A stretch of 55,757 nucleotides of DNA from Akkermansia sp. (GCA_017517805.1 JAFWYD010000077.1:1-55757), one strand, 5' to 3'; counted from the first letter of the stretch, positions 46,505-55,567 are shown. Notes: a model not told the origin generated them from the letters alone. Translations and numbers: made by a program.

Positions 46505-47386
46505 TTACACCAGCTGGGCGATGAGTGCTTCGCGGTCGCCGGGGCAGAAATCCATGGGCGGGATTTCCGGCAGCGTGTAGCAACCCGGTGCCAGGCGCAT
46601 GCTGGCACGCGCTGCGCACACCATGACCTGGGCGGTCAGCGCGGGGTTGTTGATACGCATCTCAAACTTGAAAATCTGATTCTGCGTGGTGCCGGATACT
46701 CCCTTGCGTTCCATGTATACGCCGTGCCCCATGTCCTTGAGCGTATCGATATCCGGTACCTGCTTGACGTGTGTCTCATCGTGGCAGAAGTAATCATCGG
46801 CCTTGATGGCGGCTTCCACTTCGGCAAGGCTGGCTCCTTCTTCAAGCTGCACGTAGACCATGCGGCGGTGCACGCCGGAGCCGGTCGGGATGGTGAGCGA
46901 GAGGGCATCCTTCACGCCTGCCTTGGAGCGGGCTACCACGCTGTGACCCATGCTCATGCCGGGGCCGAAGTTTGTGTAGGTGATACCCTTGGGGGCCATG
47001 GCCAGCATCATGGTGCGCATCACGGAGTCTGAGCCGGGGTCCCACCCGGCAGAGATGACGGAGACTGCCTTGTTGTCCCGGGCCTGTTTGCCGAGCGAAC
47101 GCCGCAGATCAACAATGCCGCCGTGGATATCGTAGCTGTCCACGGTGTTGATTCCTTTGGCCAGCAGGGGCAAGGCTGCCTCTTCCACGCTGCGGGTCGG
47201 GGTGCAGAGCAGAGCTACATCCACCTGGCCGAGTTCATCGATATCGGTCACCGTTTTAATCCCGTGTACGGGCGCGCTGCCGGCGCGGCGCACGATGCCT
47301 GCTAACTCCATATCCGGTGCAGCGCGCAGTGCATCGACTGAGTACTTACCGATATTCCCGTATCCTACGATTGCTACCTTGATCAT
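46505..47386 (-). CDS. ddh: meso-Diaminopimelate D-dehydrogenase
   Basis: 293 residues. N-terminal Rossmann motif VAIVGYGNIGKYSVDAL, then LCTPTRSVEEAALPLL and the substrate-side signatures SYDIHGGIVDLR and ISAGWDPGSDSVMR. It makes meso-DAP from tetrahydrodipicolinate with ammonia and NADPH in one step, for peptidoglycan and lysine. It sits just downstream of the murCB-ddl-ftsQ unit but has its own promoter. Strong codon bias. Confidence 0.93.
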   Translation of the reverse strand: MIKVAIVGYGNIGKYSVDALRAAPDMELAGIVRRAGSAPVHGIKTVTDIDELGQVDVALLCTPTRSVEEAALPLLAKGINTVDSYDIHGGIVDLRRSLGKQARDNKAVSVISAGWDPGSDSVMRTMMLAMAPKGITYTNFGPGMSMGHSVVARSKAGVKDALSLTIPTGSGVHRRMVYVQLEEGASLAEVEAAIKADDYFCHDETHVKQVPDIDTLKDMGHGVYMERKGVSGTTQNQIFKFEMRINNPALTAQVMVCAARASMRLAPGCYTLPEIPPMDFCPGDREALIAQLV

Positions 47387-47422
47387 CGTCGTGATTCTTT
47401 GTGGCTTGCGTTGTTGATTGTC

Positions 47423-47449
47423 TGTGGCGGAATCTTATTCCCTGCCACA
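47423..47449 (-). promoter_or_regulatory. Palindrome at the ddh transcript start
   Basis: TGTGGC-GGAAT-ctt-ATTCC-(ct)-GCCACA: an 11-bp stem with a 2-base bulge, beginning at the expected +1. A 5'-terminal mRNA hairpin or an operator. Confidence 0.55.
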
Positions 47450-47454
47450 ACGGT

Positions 47455-47483
47455 ATTGTATACGATTTCCCCGGCCAAGGCAA
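47455..47483 (-). promoter_or_regulatory. ddh promoter
   Basis: Minus strand: TTGCCT (47478-47483), 17-base spacer, TACAAT (47455-47460). Confidence 0.7.
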
Positions 47484-47538
47484 GCGCAGACTTGTGCATG
47501 TTGCAACTTTTTTAGAACAATTCTTAATAAGGAAGGTC

Positions 47539-47946
47539 TTAGCGGGGGCTGTGGAGCTTCTTGATGACAAAGGTGACGACCCCGAAGAACTCCGCACCAG
47601 ACCCCGGAGTGATGCGGATGGGCGAATAGGCCGGGTTTTCGGGGAGCAGCTGGATATCGCTACCTTGCATATGCAGGCGTTTGACGGTGAATTCGCCTTC
47701 GAGGGCTGCGATGATGATGGAGCCGCTGGTGGCAGAAACGCTTCGGTCAACCACGAGGATATCGCCGTCCTCGATACCGGCATCCACCATGCTGTCGCCC
47801 CTGGCCCGCACGAAATAGGTTGCCGCGGGGTGGCGCACACAGAGCTGGTTCAAGTCGAGGGTACCGTTGAGCTCGCCCACCGCAGGAGAAGGGAACCCCG
47901 CGGCCACACTTTCTGCAAAGAAGGGTATTTCGGGTGATTCTGCCAT
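47539..47946 (-). CDS. UmuD-like S24 peptidase
   Basis: 135 residues from ATG 47946. A longer frame back to 48060 overlaps ftsQ and is rejected. It matches UmuD along its length: cleavage-site region VAAGFPSPA (Ala16-Gly17, where UmuD has Cys-Gly), LDLNQLCVRHPAATYFVRA, Ser52 in GDSMVDAG and Lys89 in GEFTVKRL; the Ser-Lys spacing of 37 equals that of E. coli UmuD. It would self-cleave in the SOS response and pair with a Pol V-like UmuC, but no umuC is in the window. It follows ftsQ by 19 bases on the same strand, an odd place. Confidence 0.85.
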   Translation of the reverse strand: MAESPEIPFFAESVAAGFPSPAVGELNGTLDLNQLCVRHPAATYFVRARGDSMVDAGIEDGDILVVDRSVSATSGSIIIAALEGEFTVKRLHMQGSDIQLLPENPAYSPIRITPGSGAEFFGVVTFVIKKLHSPR

Positions 47947-47965
47947 GGTATCAATGGAGTCTCCC

Positions 47966-48880
47966 TTATTTTCCGCCGTCAGCGTAGATGACCGTGGGGT
48001 TGATTTTTGGCACCACGTTGATACTGCGCGGCCTGCGGTGGGTGGCCCGGCAGTGCTCAAGAATCATCGCGAGACGCTCCATCTGCCCCTTGATATCGTA
48101 CACCTGCATGAGTACCTCGGCCCCGTTTTCGAGCGTGATGATGATTTTCCATTCCTTGGGGCGGAAGATTTCGCGGATGGCAGGAATTTCCACGAGCGAG
48201 TAATGGTTGGCAGCGGCCACGAGCTCCACAATCGGGCGGCGGCGTTCTTCGCTGATGATCTCACCTGAGCTGAAGCGGGCGACATCCCCCGGGTGGAGGT
48301 ACCAGACAGGCGCCCCCATGAAATTCCTGTGGTATTCGGGTATGACCGGGAAGAGCTTGCCGTTCGGGTCCATGAAGAAGCGGATGCGGTTGCCGGTATC
48401 GGTGCCGCTTTCCTGCTCCACGTAGACCACGGGGATGCGCTCGTTGATTTCGATATGGAGCGTATCGGGCAGTTCGGCGCGGATGAGGGCAGATTCGATG
48501 CAGGGGTTTTCCTCCAGCTTCTTCTTCATGGCCGTCGTGTCGAGTGCAGCCATGTTGATGGAGTTTTCAATTCCGAGCATGCGGAGCGCCTGCTCTTTGG
48601 AGATGAGCTTCTGCCGGGCATCGAAGGTGATTTTATCAATGCTGAGGCTGTATGCCTTTTCAACCGCCGTCTTGCCGCCCCAGAAAATACCCGCAAGCAG
48701 CGGCAGGATGATGAGCATGATGAGTACCCAGCGGCGCAGCCGACGCAGGCCTCGCCGCAGGGCAAGCAGGCTGAACAGCCGGTCTTTGAGGGAAAGCGCC
48801 GCCTCCAGCAGACGCACGTTGGCAGATGCCTGGTGCGAGGCATCGCGGTGCGTCCTGTACTGGTTGTGGCGTTTTCTCAT
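47966..48880 (-). CDS. ftsQ: Cell division protein FtsQ
   Basis: 304 residues. A basic cytoplasmic N-terminus (about 50 residues), one membrane segment (VLIMLIILPLLAGIFWGG), a POTRA domain (ITFDARQKLISKEQALRMLGI, quoted: FDARQKLISKEQALRML) and the FtsQ/DivIB beta domain. It links early and late divisome proteins. It lies between ddl and the UmuD-like gene; ftsA and ftsZ, the usual next genes, are missing here. Confidence 0.88.
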   Translation of the reverse strand: MRKRHNQYRTHRDASHQASANVRLLEAALSLKDRLFSLLALRRGLRRLRRWVLIMLIILPLLAGIFWGGKTAVEKAYSLSIDKITFDARQKLISKEQALRMLGIENSINMAALDTTAMKKKLEENPCIESALIRAELPDTLHIEINERIPVVYVEQESGTDTGNRIRFFMDPNGKLFPVIPEYHRNFMGAPVWYLHPGDVARFSSGEIISEERRRPIVELVAAANHYSLVEIPAIREIFRPKEWKIIITLENGAEVLMQVYDIKGQMERLAMILEHCRATHRRPRSINVVPKINPTVIYADGGK

Positions 48881-48905
48881 GCGGCGGCGCGGGCAGGGGG
48901 CGGTA

Positions 48906-49829
48906 TTAACCGCGCGGCTGGTTCAGGGAGGCCTCCGCTATGCGGGTGCAAAGTTCCCCGTAGGAAATGCCGGCCGCCGCCGCCGCCTTGGGGAAGAGGG
49001 AGGCGTTGGTCATGCCGGGAATGGTGTTGATTTCCAGCACGTAGGGTTTCCCGTCATCGGTAAGCAGCACATCCACTCGACCGTAGATTTCTACGTTGAG
49101 TGCCTTGTAGGCTGCCACTGCTGCTTCCTGCACCGCCTGGGTTTCCTCCGGGCTGATATCTGCCGGGCAGATGTAGTCAGACCCCACACCGCCGTACATG
49201 GAGGGGTACTTGTTATTCATATCGTAGAAACCGCTGCGGGGGCAGATATGCACCACGGGCAGGGCTTCCCCGTTGAAGATTGCAACGGTGAGCTCCTTGC
49301 CTTTGATGTATTCTTCCACCAGGATTTCCTTGCCATAGCGGGCGGCATCTTCCATGGCGGCAGGAAGCTCTGCGGCATCGTACACAATGTGTACCCCCAC
49401 GGATGACCCCTCACACGGAGGCTTGATGACACAGGGGACGGGAAGGGTGGGCAGTTGCCCGGCCGTGAGTGTTTCACTCTTCGGGGTGGGTACGCCTCCA
49501 TCAATGAAGAATTTCTTGGTGAGTACCTTGTCGAAGCAGTTGCGGCTGGTGGCAGAGCCAGCCCCGGTGTAGGGAAGCCCGAGCTCCTCCAGATAGGACT
49601 GGAGCCCGCCGTCCTCACCGTAGGTGCCGTGAATCATGTTGTAGCAGAGCTCTGTTCCTTCGGGGATGGCCGGGCGCTCACTATCGACCAGCACGGGGGT
49701 TACCTGGGTGAATCCCTCGTTGCGCAGAGCTTCCAGCACTCCGCTGGCAGAGGCGATGGAAACGTCGCGCTCCGAGCCGGGACCCCCCATCAGCAGGGCA
49801 ATCTTTGTATCCTTTTTGAGTTCCTTCAT
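48906..49829 (-). CDS. ddl: D-alanine--D-alanine ligase
   Basis: 307 residues, ATP-grasp fold. N-terminal LMGGPGSERDVSIASASGV, PYTGAGSATS, VIKPPCEGSSVGVHIV, and the metal-binding end YVLEINTIPGMTNASLFPKA. It makes D-Ala-D-Ala for MurF. It starts 20 bases after murCB and ends 25 bases before ftsQ. Confidence 0.95.
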   Translation of the reverse strand: MKELKKDTKIALLMGGPGSERDVSIASASGVLEALRNEGFTQVTPVLVDSERPAIPEGTELCYNMIHGTYGEDGGLQSYLEELGLPYTGAGSATSRNCFDKVLTKKFFIDGGVPTPKSETLTAGQLPTLPVPCVIKPPCEGSSVGVHIVYDAAELPAAMEDAARYGKEILVEEYIKGKELTVAIFNGEALPVVHICPRSGFYDMNNKYPSMYGGVGSDYICPADISPEETQAVQEAAVAAYKALNVEIYGRVDVLLTDDGKPYVLEINTIPGMTNASLFPKAAAAAGISYGELCTRIAEASLNQPRG

Positions 49830-49849
49830 GGTGTGGAAAAACGGGTCTA

Positions 49850-52153
49850 TCAGAATTGGGGTTCGCGGTCGCCGATGACCTGGACCTCTTCTTGTAGGAT
49901 GATGTTGCGTTCCTTCTTCGCAACACGTTCGATGTGGTTGATCAGTTCGGTCACGTCGGTAGCCTTGGCTTCACCGGTGTTGATGATGAAGTTGGCATGC
50001 TTGGTGGAAACCTGCGCGCCGCCTATACTGAAGCCCTTCAGCCCCAGTTCATCAATCAGCTTGCCGGCGGGTATGGATTCCGGATTGCGGAATGTGCAGC
50101 CGGCGCTGGGCTCCTGCGGCTGGGTATTCTTGCGGCGCGTGCGGAAATCCACCATGGCGGCTTCGATGGCAGCGGCATCACCCGGAGTCCCGCAGAAGGT
50201 GGCCTGCACTACCATGTTGTGCTCAAACTCGGGGATGCTGCGGTAGAGGGCCGGCACCATGCTCTCCTTGGTGAATTCGACCTCATCGCCGTTTTCATCC
50301 AGCGCGGTGGCAGAGCAGAATACCTGCCACATATCGCCACCCATGCAGCCGGCATTCATGCGCAGGCTTCCGCCCACGCAGCCGGGGATTCCATCCATCC
50401 ACTCAAATCCGGAAATTCCGTTCTTTGCAGCAAAGGCTGCCAGCTTCTTGAGCTTGACCCCGGCACCGGCCACGATGGTGGTCGGGTTGGCGAGCTCCAG
50501 CTTATCGAAATCACCACCGCAGGGGTGGATGACTGCCCCGCGGATACCGCCTTCGCGGACCACGAGATTCGAGCCGCGTCCAACCACATGCACGGGGATA
50601 TTGCGGTCCTTGAAGAAGTTGACCACATCCTGCATGGCCTGGATGGAGGAGGGTTCAATCCAGTACTGCGCCACACCGCCCACGGCCAGGGTGGTGTGCT
50701 TGCGCATGGGTTCATACAGGCGGGCCGGGATATCCTTGCCGCATTCCTGCTGCATCTCGGTGAGCACGCGCAGGTCCTTGGCAATCCGGGTGCCTGCTTC
50801 ATGCACATTGCCTGCCCCCAGGGTCAGGAACAAATCGCCGGGTTTGAGCTGGTTGCCCACCACGTAGTGGGCCGTGGGCATATCCGGCAGGAAACAGGCA
50901 TCTGCCGGGCCTTGTTCCTGCACGGCATCCACAATCGTCTGCCCCGAGATACCGGGAATCGGCAGTTCGCTCGCCGGGTACACATCTGCCACAAAGAGCT
51001 TGTCCACACCCTGCAGCACCTTGCCGAAATCATCGCGCAGCAGCTTGGTGCGGGTGTAGCGGTGCGGCTGGAAGAAGATGACCAGGCGCTCCGGGTTCAG
51101 GCTCTTGGCTGTCTGCACCGTGGCGGCAATCTCCGTGGGGTGGTGGCCGTAGTCATCCACAATGCGGTAATCCTTGGAAAGATACTTGGTCTCAAAGCGG
51201 CGGCGGGCACCGGCAAATGAGGCCAGCCCGCGGGCAATGCTGGCAAAATCTGCCCCCATTTCCATGGCTGCCGCCGTAGCCGCCAGTGAGTTGAGCACGT
51301 TGTGCCGCCCGGGGATACCCAGCTCCACTCGCCCGAGTTTCTGCCCCTTGTGGCAGATGGTGTAGAGCGTGCGCCCCCGCTTCACGGTCACCTCAGTAGC
51401 GGTGTAGTCGGCATCTTCCCAGCCGTAGGACACGCTGTTGGGGTACTGGCTGCACACATCGGCAGCACCGGCATCGTTCTTGCAATAGAAGATGGTACCG
51501 CGGGTCTGGCGGCAGAGAGTGTGGAAGACCTCTTTGATGTGGTCGAGGTCGCGGTAGAAATCGAGGTGCTCGGCCTCCACATTCAGCACGATGCTGTGCT
51601 CCGGCACGTAGTTGACCAGGGTGCCGTCTGATTCATCACCTTCAGCAATCAGGTAATCGCTGTCGGCATTCCAGTGAGCATTGGCCCCAAGCACCGGAAT
51701 CTCTGCCCCCACATAGTGGCAGGGACGCAGGCGCGCCTCGCGGAGCAGGTGGGCGGTGAGTGCAGAGGTAGTGGTCTTGCCGTGCGTGCCTGCTACGACC
51801 ACACCCTTCTTGTTGTTGAGGATGGCTGCCAGACACTCGGCGCGGCGCAGGCAGAGGCTGCCCGTCTTGCGCGCTGCCGCCAGGGCCACGTTGTCTTCGC
51901 GGATGGCGCTGGAATAGATGACAATTTCTGCATCGGCCACGGCATCGGCCGTGTGCGGGCAGGCGAAGACCAGCCCGCTTTGCTGGAGTCGTTCGGTTTC
52001 CTCACTCGTCACGCGGTCACAGCCGCTGACCCGGTGCCCCATTTCCAGAAGCATGCGTGCAATGCCGCTCATGCCGGCACCCGCCACGCCGATAAGATGA
52101 ATGCGTACCGGGTTATCCCGGTCCAGAAGTCGTTTGCGTAACTGGTCAATCAT
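49850..52153 (-). CDS. murCB: Fused UDP-MurNAc--L-alanine ligase / UDP-MurNAc dehydrogenase (MurC-MurB)
   Basis: 767 residues from ATG 52153; an upstream in-frame start at 52198 would include the promoter. MurC half (about 1-460): HLIGVAGAGMSGIARML, ATP loop AGTHGKTTTS (121-130), EGDESDGTLVNY, DDYGHHPTEI. MurB half (about 470-767): FAD-binding VVGRGSNLVVREGG and NAGCMGG; the proton-donor region reads AGCTFRNP, so Cys stands where E. coli MurB has Ser229. The fusion joins two consecutive steps: MurB makes UDP-MurNAc and MurC adds L-Ala. First gene of the murCB-ddl-ftsQ-umuD-like unit. Confidence 0.93.
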   Translation of the reverse strand: MIDQLRKRLLDRDNPVRIHLIGVAGAGMSGIARMLLEMGHRVSGCDRVTSEETERLQQSGLVFACPHTADAVADAEIVIYSSAIREDNVALAAARKTGSLCLRRAECLAAILNNKKGVVVAGTHGKTTTSALTAHLLREARLRPCHYVGAEIPVLGANAHWNADSDYLIAEGDESDGTLVNYVPEHSIVLNVEAEHLDFYRDLDHIKEVFHTLCRQTRGTIFYCKNDAGAADVCSQYPNSVSYGWEDADYTATEVTVKRGRTLYTICHKGQKLGRVELGIPGRHNVLNSLAATAAAMEMGADFASIARGLASFAGARRRFETKYLSKDYRIVDDYGHHPTEIAATVQTAKSLNPERLVIFFQPHRYTRTKLLRDDFGKVLQGVDKLFVADVYPASELPIPGISGQTIVDAVQEQGPADACFLPDMPTAHYVVGNQLKPGDLFLTLGAGNVHEAGTRIAKDLRVLTEMQQECGKDIPARLYEPMRKHTTLAVGGVAQYWIEPSSIQAMQDVVNFFKDRNIPVHVVGRGSNLVVREGGIRGAVIHPCGGDFDKLELANPTTIVAGAGVKLKKLAAFAAKNGISGFEWMDGIPGCVGGSLRMNAGCMGGDMWQVFCSATALDENGDEVEFTKESMVPALYRSIPEFEHNMVVQATFCGTPGDAAAIEAAMVDFRTRRKNTQPQEPSAGCTFRNPESIPAGKLIDELGLKGFSIGGAQVSTKHANFIINTGEAKATDVTELINHIERVAKKERNIILQEEVQVIGDREPQF

Positions 52154-52166
52154 AGCAAGTAGGGCT

Positions 52167-52194
52167 ATTATATACGAAACCGCCCCACAAGCAA
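52167..52194 (-). promoter_or_regulatory. Promoter of the murCB operon (near-leaderless)
   Basis: Minus strand: TTGCTT, 16-base spacer, TATAAT (52167-52172), then 13 bases to ATG 52153. Confidence 0.65.
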
Positions 52195-52325
52195 GCAAAT
52201 ATCGGTTTCCCTATCCAGAAAATCACTCACCCGGCCGCAATTTTTTCAATAGGTGAAATGCCCGGTTGCCTGAATTGCGCACCGGCCCGGTCATAGCAGA
52301 GCAGGGGGAGGGGCGAACTGCAAAA

Positions 52326-52346
52326 GGCGGCACCTGGTGGTGCCGC
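52326..52346 (-). terminator. Terminator of the glycosidase gene
   Basis: GCGGCACC / GGTGCCGC perfect 8-bp stem, 4-base loop (52327-52346); the minus strand continues CTTTTG. Confidence 0.75.
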
Positions 52347-52352
52347 TCAAAA

Positions 52353-54986
52353 TCATGCTTTCCGGGATTTCCGCTTCTTCTTTTTACCTTTCTTTTTCTT
52401 GCCTTTCTTCTTTTTGCCACTGCGGGTATCATCACCGTCTTCATCCTCATCCGCAAGGTGTTTACCTGCCTCGCAAATGCCTTCGAGCACAATCACTTCC
52501 TGCGGCTTGAGGTTAATCTGAATCTCCTGGTCGATATCCACTCCCTTACCCACCAGAGCGGGGATTCTGCGCTGGTCCTTGAAGGAATTGCGGAAACTTA
52601 CCTGATCCTTCTTCACCATGGGCGGGACATCCAGAATCTCGCGAAGCGTTGCCGTCAGCGTCTTTTCGCTGTCGCTGGAATTGCGCAGCGTCAGCGTACA
52701 CTTGGCAGGATTCCATGCCGCCCAGCCGTATATATCACCATCGCCGGCAGAATGGTCCCACGGGTTGCCGCCCACCCAGTGAATATCGGCCAGCACATCC
52801 TCATTGCGGCGGGCCCATTTGATACAGGCTGCCAGTTCATCCCAGAGCTTGCCGTTTTCCTGGCTCATGAGATCCTGGTCCACATACAGCTCTATAAGGG
52901 AGGACCCGCAACCGAAGGCTGTCCGCATTTCCTTGATGCAGTTATCCGGGGCCTTGCTCATCACATGGGGCGGTCCGTTCTTTGTGATGATGAGACCATG
53001 AGTCATCACCGAGTTGATGGGGAACAGCGGTGCACCAGTCACAAATACCTCATGCACCAGGCGGTCGCGGTAGGTAATCCACTTGTCGCGGGCATCACCT
53101 GCGCTGCCAGCCTGGCCGAAATCATTTTCCTGGCGCCACACGCAGTCCGAATAGTGGAACCAGAACGGACTGGCCCAGGTGCCTACCGTCGTATTCAGGT
53201 AGATGTCATTCCTCGCCTTGCGCAGCGCGGTCAGCACGCGGATGATACCCTCTGCATCTTCAAGATTACCCGGCCCCTTTGAGTGGAAATGAGTCGAAAT
53301 GCCATCGAACTTGAAATAGCGCATTTCGTAATCCCGCACCATCTGGGAGCACCGCCCCACAAACGCATCAAAATATTCCTTGTTGGAAAGCTGGAAATTA
53401 CCAATCTGGTTCTGGGGATGTTTCTTATTCCAATGCCCCAGGCGCATATTCTTGGCTGCACCATAGCCGCCCACCGGTCCCAGCCAGGTGCCGATTCCGC
53501 TCTTCATGCCGCGCAGCACCTTGTCAAGCCTGGAAAAACCGTTCGGGAAACCAGCATGGAAATCCCACAGACTGTTGAAATCATCCCACCCATCGTCAAT
53601 CACGAAGCAATCAATAGGGGTCTTGCGCTTCTGGAACATCTCCCGCTTCCACGTCTCCAGCATATTGAGCTGCCATTTTTCCGAATTGCGCTTCATCGGG
53701 TCCTGGTTATTGTTAATCGTGATACCGATTTCGTACCAGTCATTGTAATGAATGAACAGGCGGTAACTCACCGCGCGTTCGCGCTCGCTGTATGCCAGGA
53801 AGGAACGGCGCTTCTGCTTCGGCGCAAAGAAACCGATGACCGAAGAAACCTCCCAGCTCTGTCCCTTCTGCAAGGTCGTATGGCGTTCCCAGTCACCCTG
53901 CACCAGGGAAACATCGCCTGATCCCACTTCTCCTTCGCCGGAATCCAGGGGCAGGGAATAGCTGATAGAACCGCTCCCGCTCACTTCTTCATTTTTGGTA
54001 TCCACCCAGATTTTCAGAGTATAGTTGCCCGCCTCCGGCACCTCCAGCGTGTACTTGCTGCTGCTGGAAGCTTTGTGCACATCTTCTGCTGCCATGTTTT
54101 CGCTACCGGCAGGCAGCAGCTGAAGCGCCACCACATTCAGTCCTCCACCGATTTCGACCTCGCAGCTCCCCTTGCTTTTGAACGCGACAGGCCCTTCGGA
54201 AGATACCAGCCCCACCACCACCGGGCCATCCTTCTTGTTGTACGCATCACCGTATCTGGCTGCCACCGAATCAGGCACGTTGAATGCAGGTGAGAAATGA
54301 TCGGCATTCCAGCTCTCCGGCTCCCAGCCGCCTGCCGTCTCGGCGCTTCCGCCCGGGGCGCTCATTATCCCCATAGGCGTTTCCAACCCGCAGAACACAA
54401 GCTCATTCACCACCACCTTACCATGTGTCGTGTTGCCCGAGACCTCCGGCGTGCCTCCCTCGCAGATGTTATACTGCAGCGGGGTAAGACGCGAGAACCT
54501 GGTATCCTTCTTCGCCGTCACCTTCAGCTCCTGGCGCAAATAGTGCGAGCCATTCCGCAAAACCGCCATCCATTCGATTTCCAGCCCCTTGTCCGGGGTG
54601 GTAAACGTGCAGCTGACCGCCTTGCCAGGCAGCCGCCGGCCAATCTGCGGGTGCGCTTCATCCACAGGCAGCTTCACTTCCTCTATTGCTGAACTGCTCA
54701 GCTCTTTTGAAGTATAAGTCTTTCCATCGGCAAGCGAAATAGTGAAAAGATTCGTCCCTCTGCCGGCAACCTCCCTGCCATTCGATAACTTCAGACCATC
54801 AAACACCACCCCCTTACCAGCCTTGCGGAAGGAAGCTGAAAACATCTTGTTGCTCAGCGTTGCGCTTGTGCCGCTGCATTCCACGTTGGCCTTCCCGGGT
54901 GTCTTCCCGGGAAACTTCACCTCTGCATGCGCAGTCACGGCTCCTCCCAGCATCAGCAAACTCGCGACAATGGTAAATCTGTTCAT
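52353..54986 (-). CDS. Secreted GH36/clan D-like glycoside hydrolase
   Basis: 877 residues with signal peptide MNRFTIVASLLMLGGAVTAHA. The N-terminal 400 residues are beta-sandwich-like. The catalytic barrel (about 430-740) has CFVIDDGWDDFNSLWDFHAG, quoted as FVIDDGWDDF, then YFKFDGIS (probable nucleophile Asp) and DCVWRQENDFG, as in alpha-galactosidase-type clan D enzymes. A C-terminal beta domain follows. The last 35 residues are Asp/Glu then Lys-rich (DEDEDGDDTRSG, repeated GKKKK). Likely acts on mucin or plant alpha-galactosides; substrate not certain. GGGAGGG before ATG is a strong Shine-Dalgarno site. Confidence 0.8.
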   Translation of the reverse strand: MNRFTIVASLLMLGGAVTAHAEVKFPGKTPGKANVECSGTSATLSNKMFSASFRKAGKGVVFDGLKLSNGREVAGRGTNLFTISLADGKTYTSKELSSSAIEEVKLPVDEAHPQIGRRLPGKAVSCTFTTPDKGLEIEWMAVLRNGSHYLRQELKVTAKKDTRFSRLTPLQYNICEGGTPEVSGNTTHGKVVVNELVFCGLETPMGIMSAPGGSAETAGGWEPESWNADHFSPAFNVPDSVAARYGDAYNKKDGPVVVGLVSSEGPVAFKSKGSCEVEIGGGLNVVALQLLPAGSENMAAEDVHKASSSSKYTLEVPEAGNYTLKIWVDTKNEEVSGSGSISYSLPLDSGEGEVGSGDVSLVQGDWERHTTLQKGQSWEVSSVIGFFAPKQKRRSFLAYSERERAVSYRLFIHYNDWYEIGITINNNQDPMKRNSEKWQLNMLETWKREMFQKRKTPIDCFVIDDGWDDFNSLWDFHAGFPNGFSRLDKVLRGMKSGIGTWLGPVGGYGAAKNMRLGHWNKKHPQNQIGNFQLSNKEYFDAFVGRCSQMVRDYEMRYFKFDGISTHFHSKGPGNLEDAEGIIRVLTALRKARNDIYLNTTVGTWASPFWFHYSDCVWRQENDFGQAGSAGDARDKWITYRDRLVHEVFVTGAPLFPINSVMTHGLIITKNGPPHVMSKAPDNCIKEMRTAFGCGSSLIELYVDQDLMSQENGKLWDELAACIKWARRNEDVLADIHWVGGNPWDHSAGDGDIYGWAAWNPAKCTLTLRNSSDSEKTLTATLREILDVPPMVKKDQVSFRNSFKDQRRIPALVGKGVDIDQEIQINLKPQEVIVLEGICEAGKHLADEDEDGDDTRSGKKKKGKKKKGKKKKRKSRKA

Positions 54987-55104
54987 TACCCTCCCTTATA
55001 TCAACTTTTCTATTGCATGTACAGGTTAAAATCCACAATGCAAGAGTTATCCCAGATGAATCCCCACGTTTGAGTACAGGGTTCGATAAATTGATGTTTG
55101 TCGT

Positions 55105-55175
55105 TGTCGGGGCACGGGACTTCAGTCCCGAAATAACGGTGCTTCCAATCGGGACTGAAGTCCCGTGCTCCGACA
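55105..55175. repeat. REPIN-like palindromic element
   Basis: TGTCGGGGCACGGGACTTC... on the left and its inverse on the right: two 27-base arms, one mismatch, with a 17-base centre. The core GGGACTTCAGTCCC is itself palindromic. This matches REP/REPIN elements mobilised by RAYT transposases; none is encoded here. Confidence 0.75.
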
Positions 55176-55567
55176 GAGTTCCCCGACAAATTCCAATTTG
55201 GCGAGCGGAGGGGGGGGGCTTCTCCAAAAATGTTGTTGATGTTTCTATTCCTGACATAATCTTTGGGATACATATGGAGTAATCCCACTACCGCCCTTCC
55301 GTTTGGGGGATACATGGATTGACAATTGCACCGCCTACTCCCTTTGAGATACGCCGTGGCAGGCGATTGGAGATTTGGAATTTTGCGGCTTACACTAATC
55401 GATGCGCTATAAGGACGTCTCGCCCCGTATCCGTATTTCCCGGGTGCATAGCATTCGACATGCTGTATACTAAACCGCGTTGCGGAACGCGGGCGAGCTT
55501 TCCACCGCGCGAGGAATAACCTGCACCCCGCAGCACCAAACTCAAACATATAAGAAAACATACACAT
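55176..55567. other. Non-coding stretch between the REPIN and the last gene
   Basis: About 390 bases, no credible gene. It has a run of nine or more G at about 55207-55218, TTGACA at 55319-55324 without a -10 partner, and TATACT at 55466-55471, a possible -10 for the following gene. Frames on the minus strand run through the REPIN and look like repeat translation. It may be part of a wider dispersed repeat. Confidence 0.4.

Noticed and set aside
47947..48060. N-terminal extension of the UmuD-like protein
   Set aside because: It overlaps the end of ftsQ in another frame and lies outside the part that matches UmuD.
55010..55567. 185-residue minus-strand frame near the window end
   Set aside because: It runs through the REPIN palindrome and has no recognisable domain; probably translated repeat DNA.
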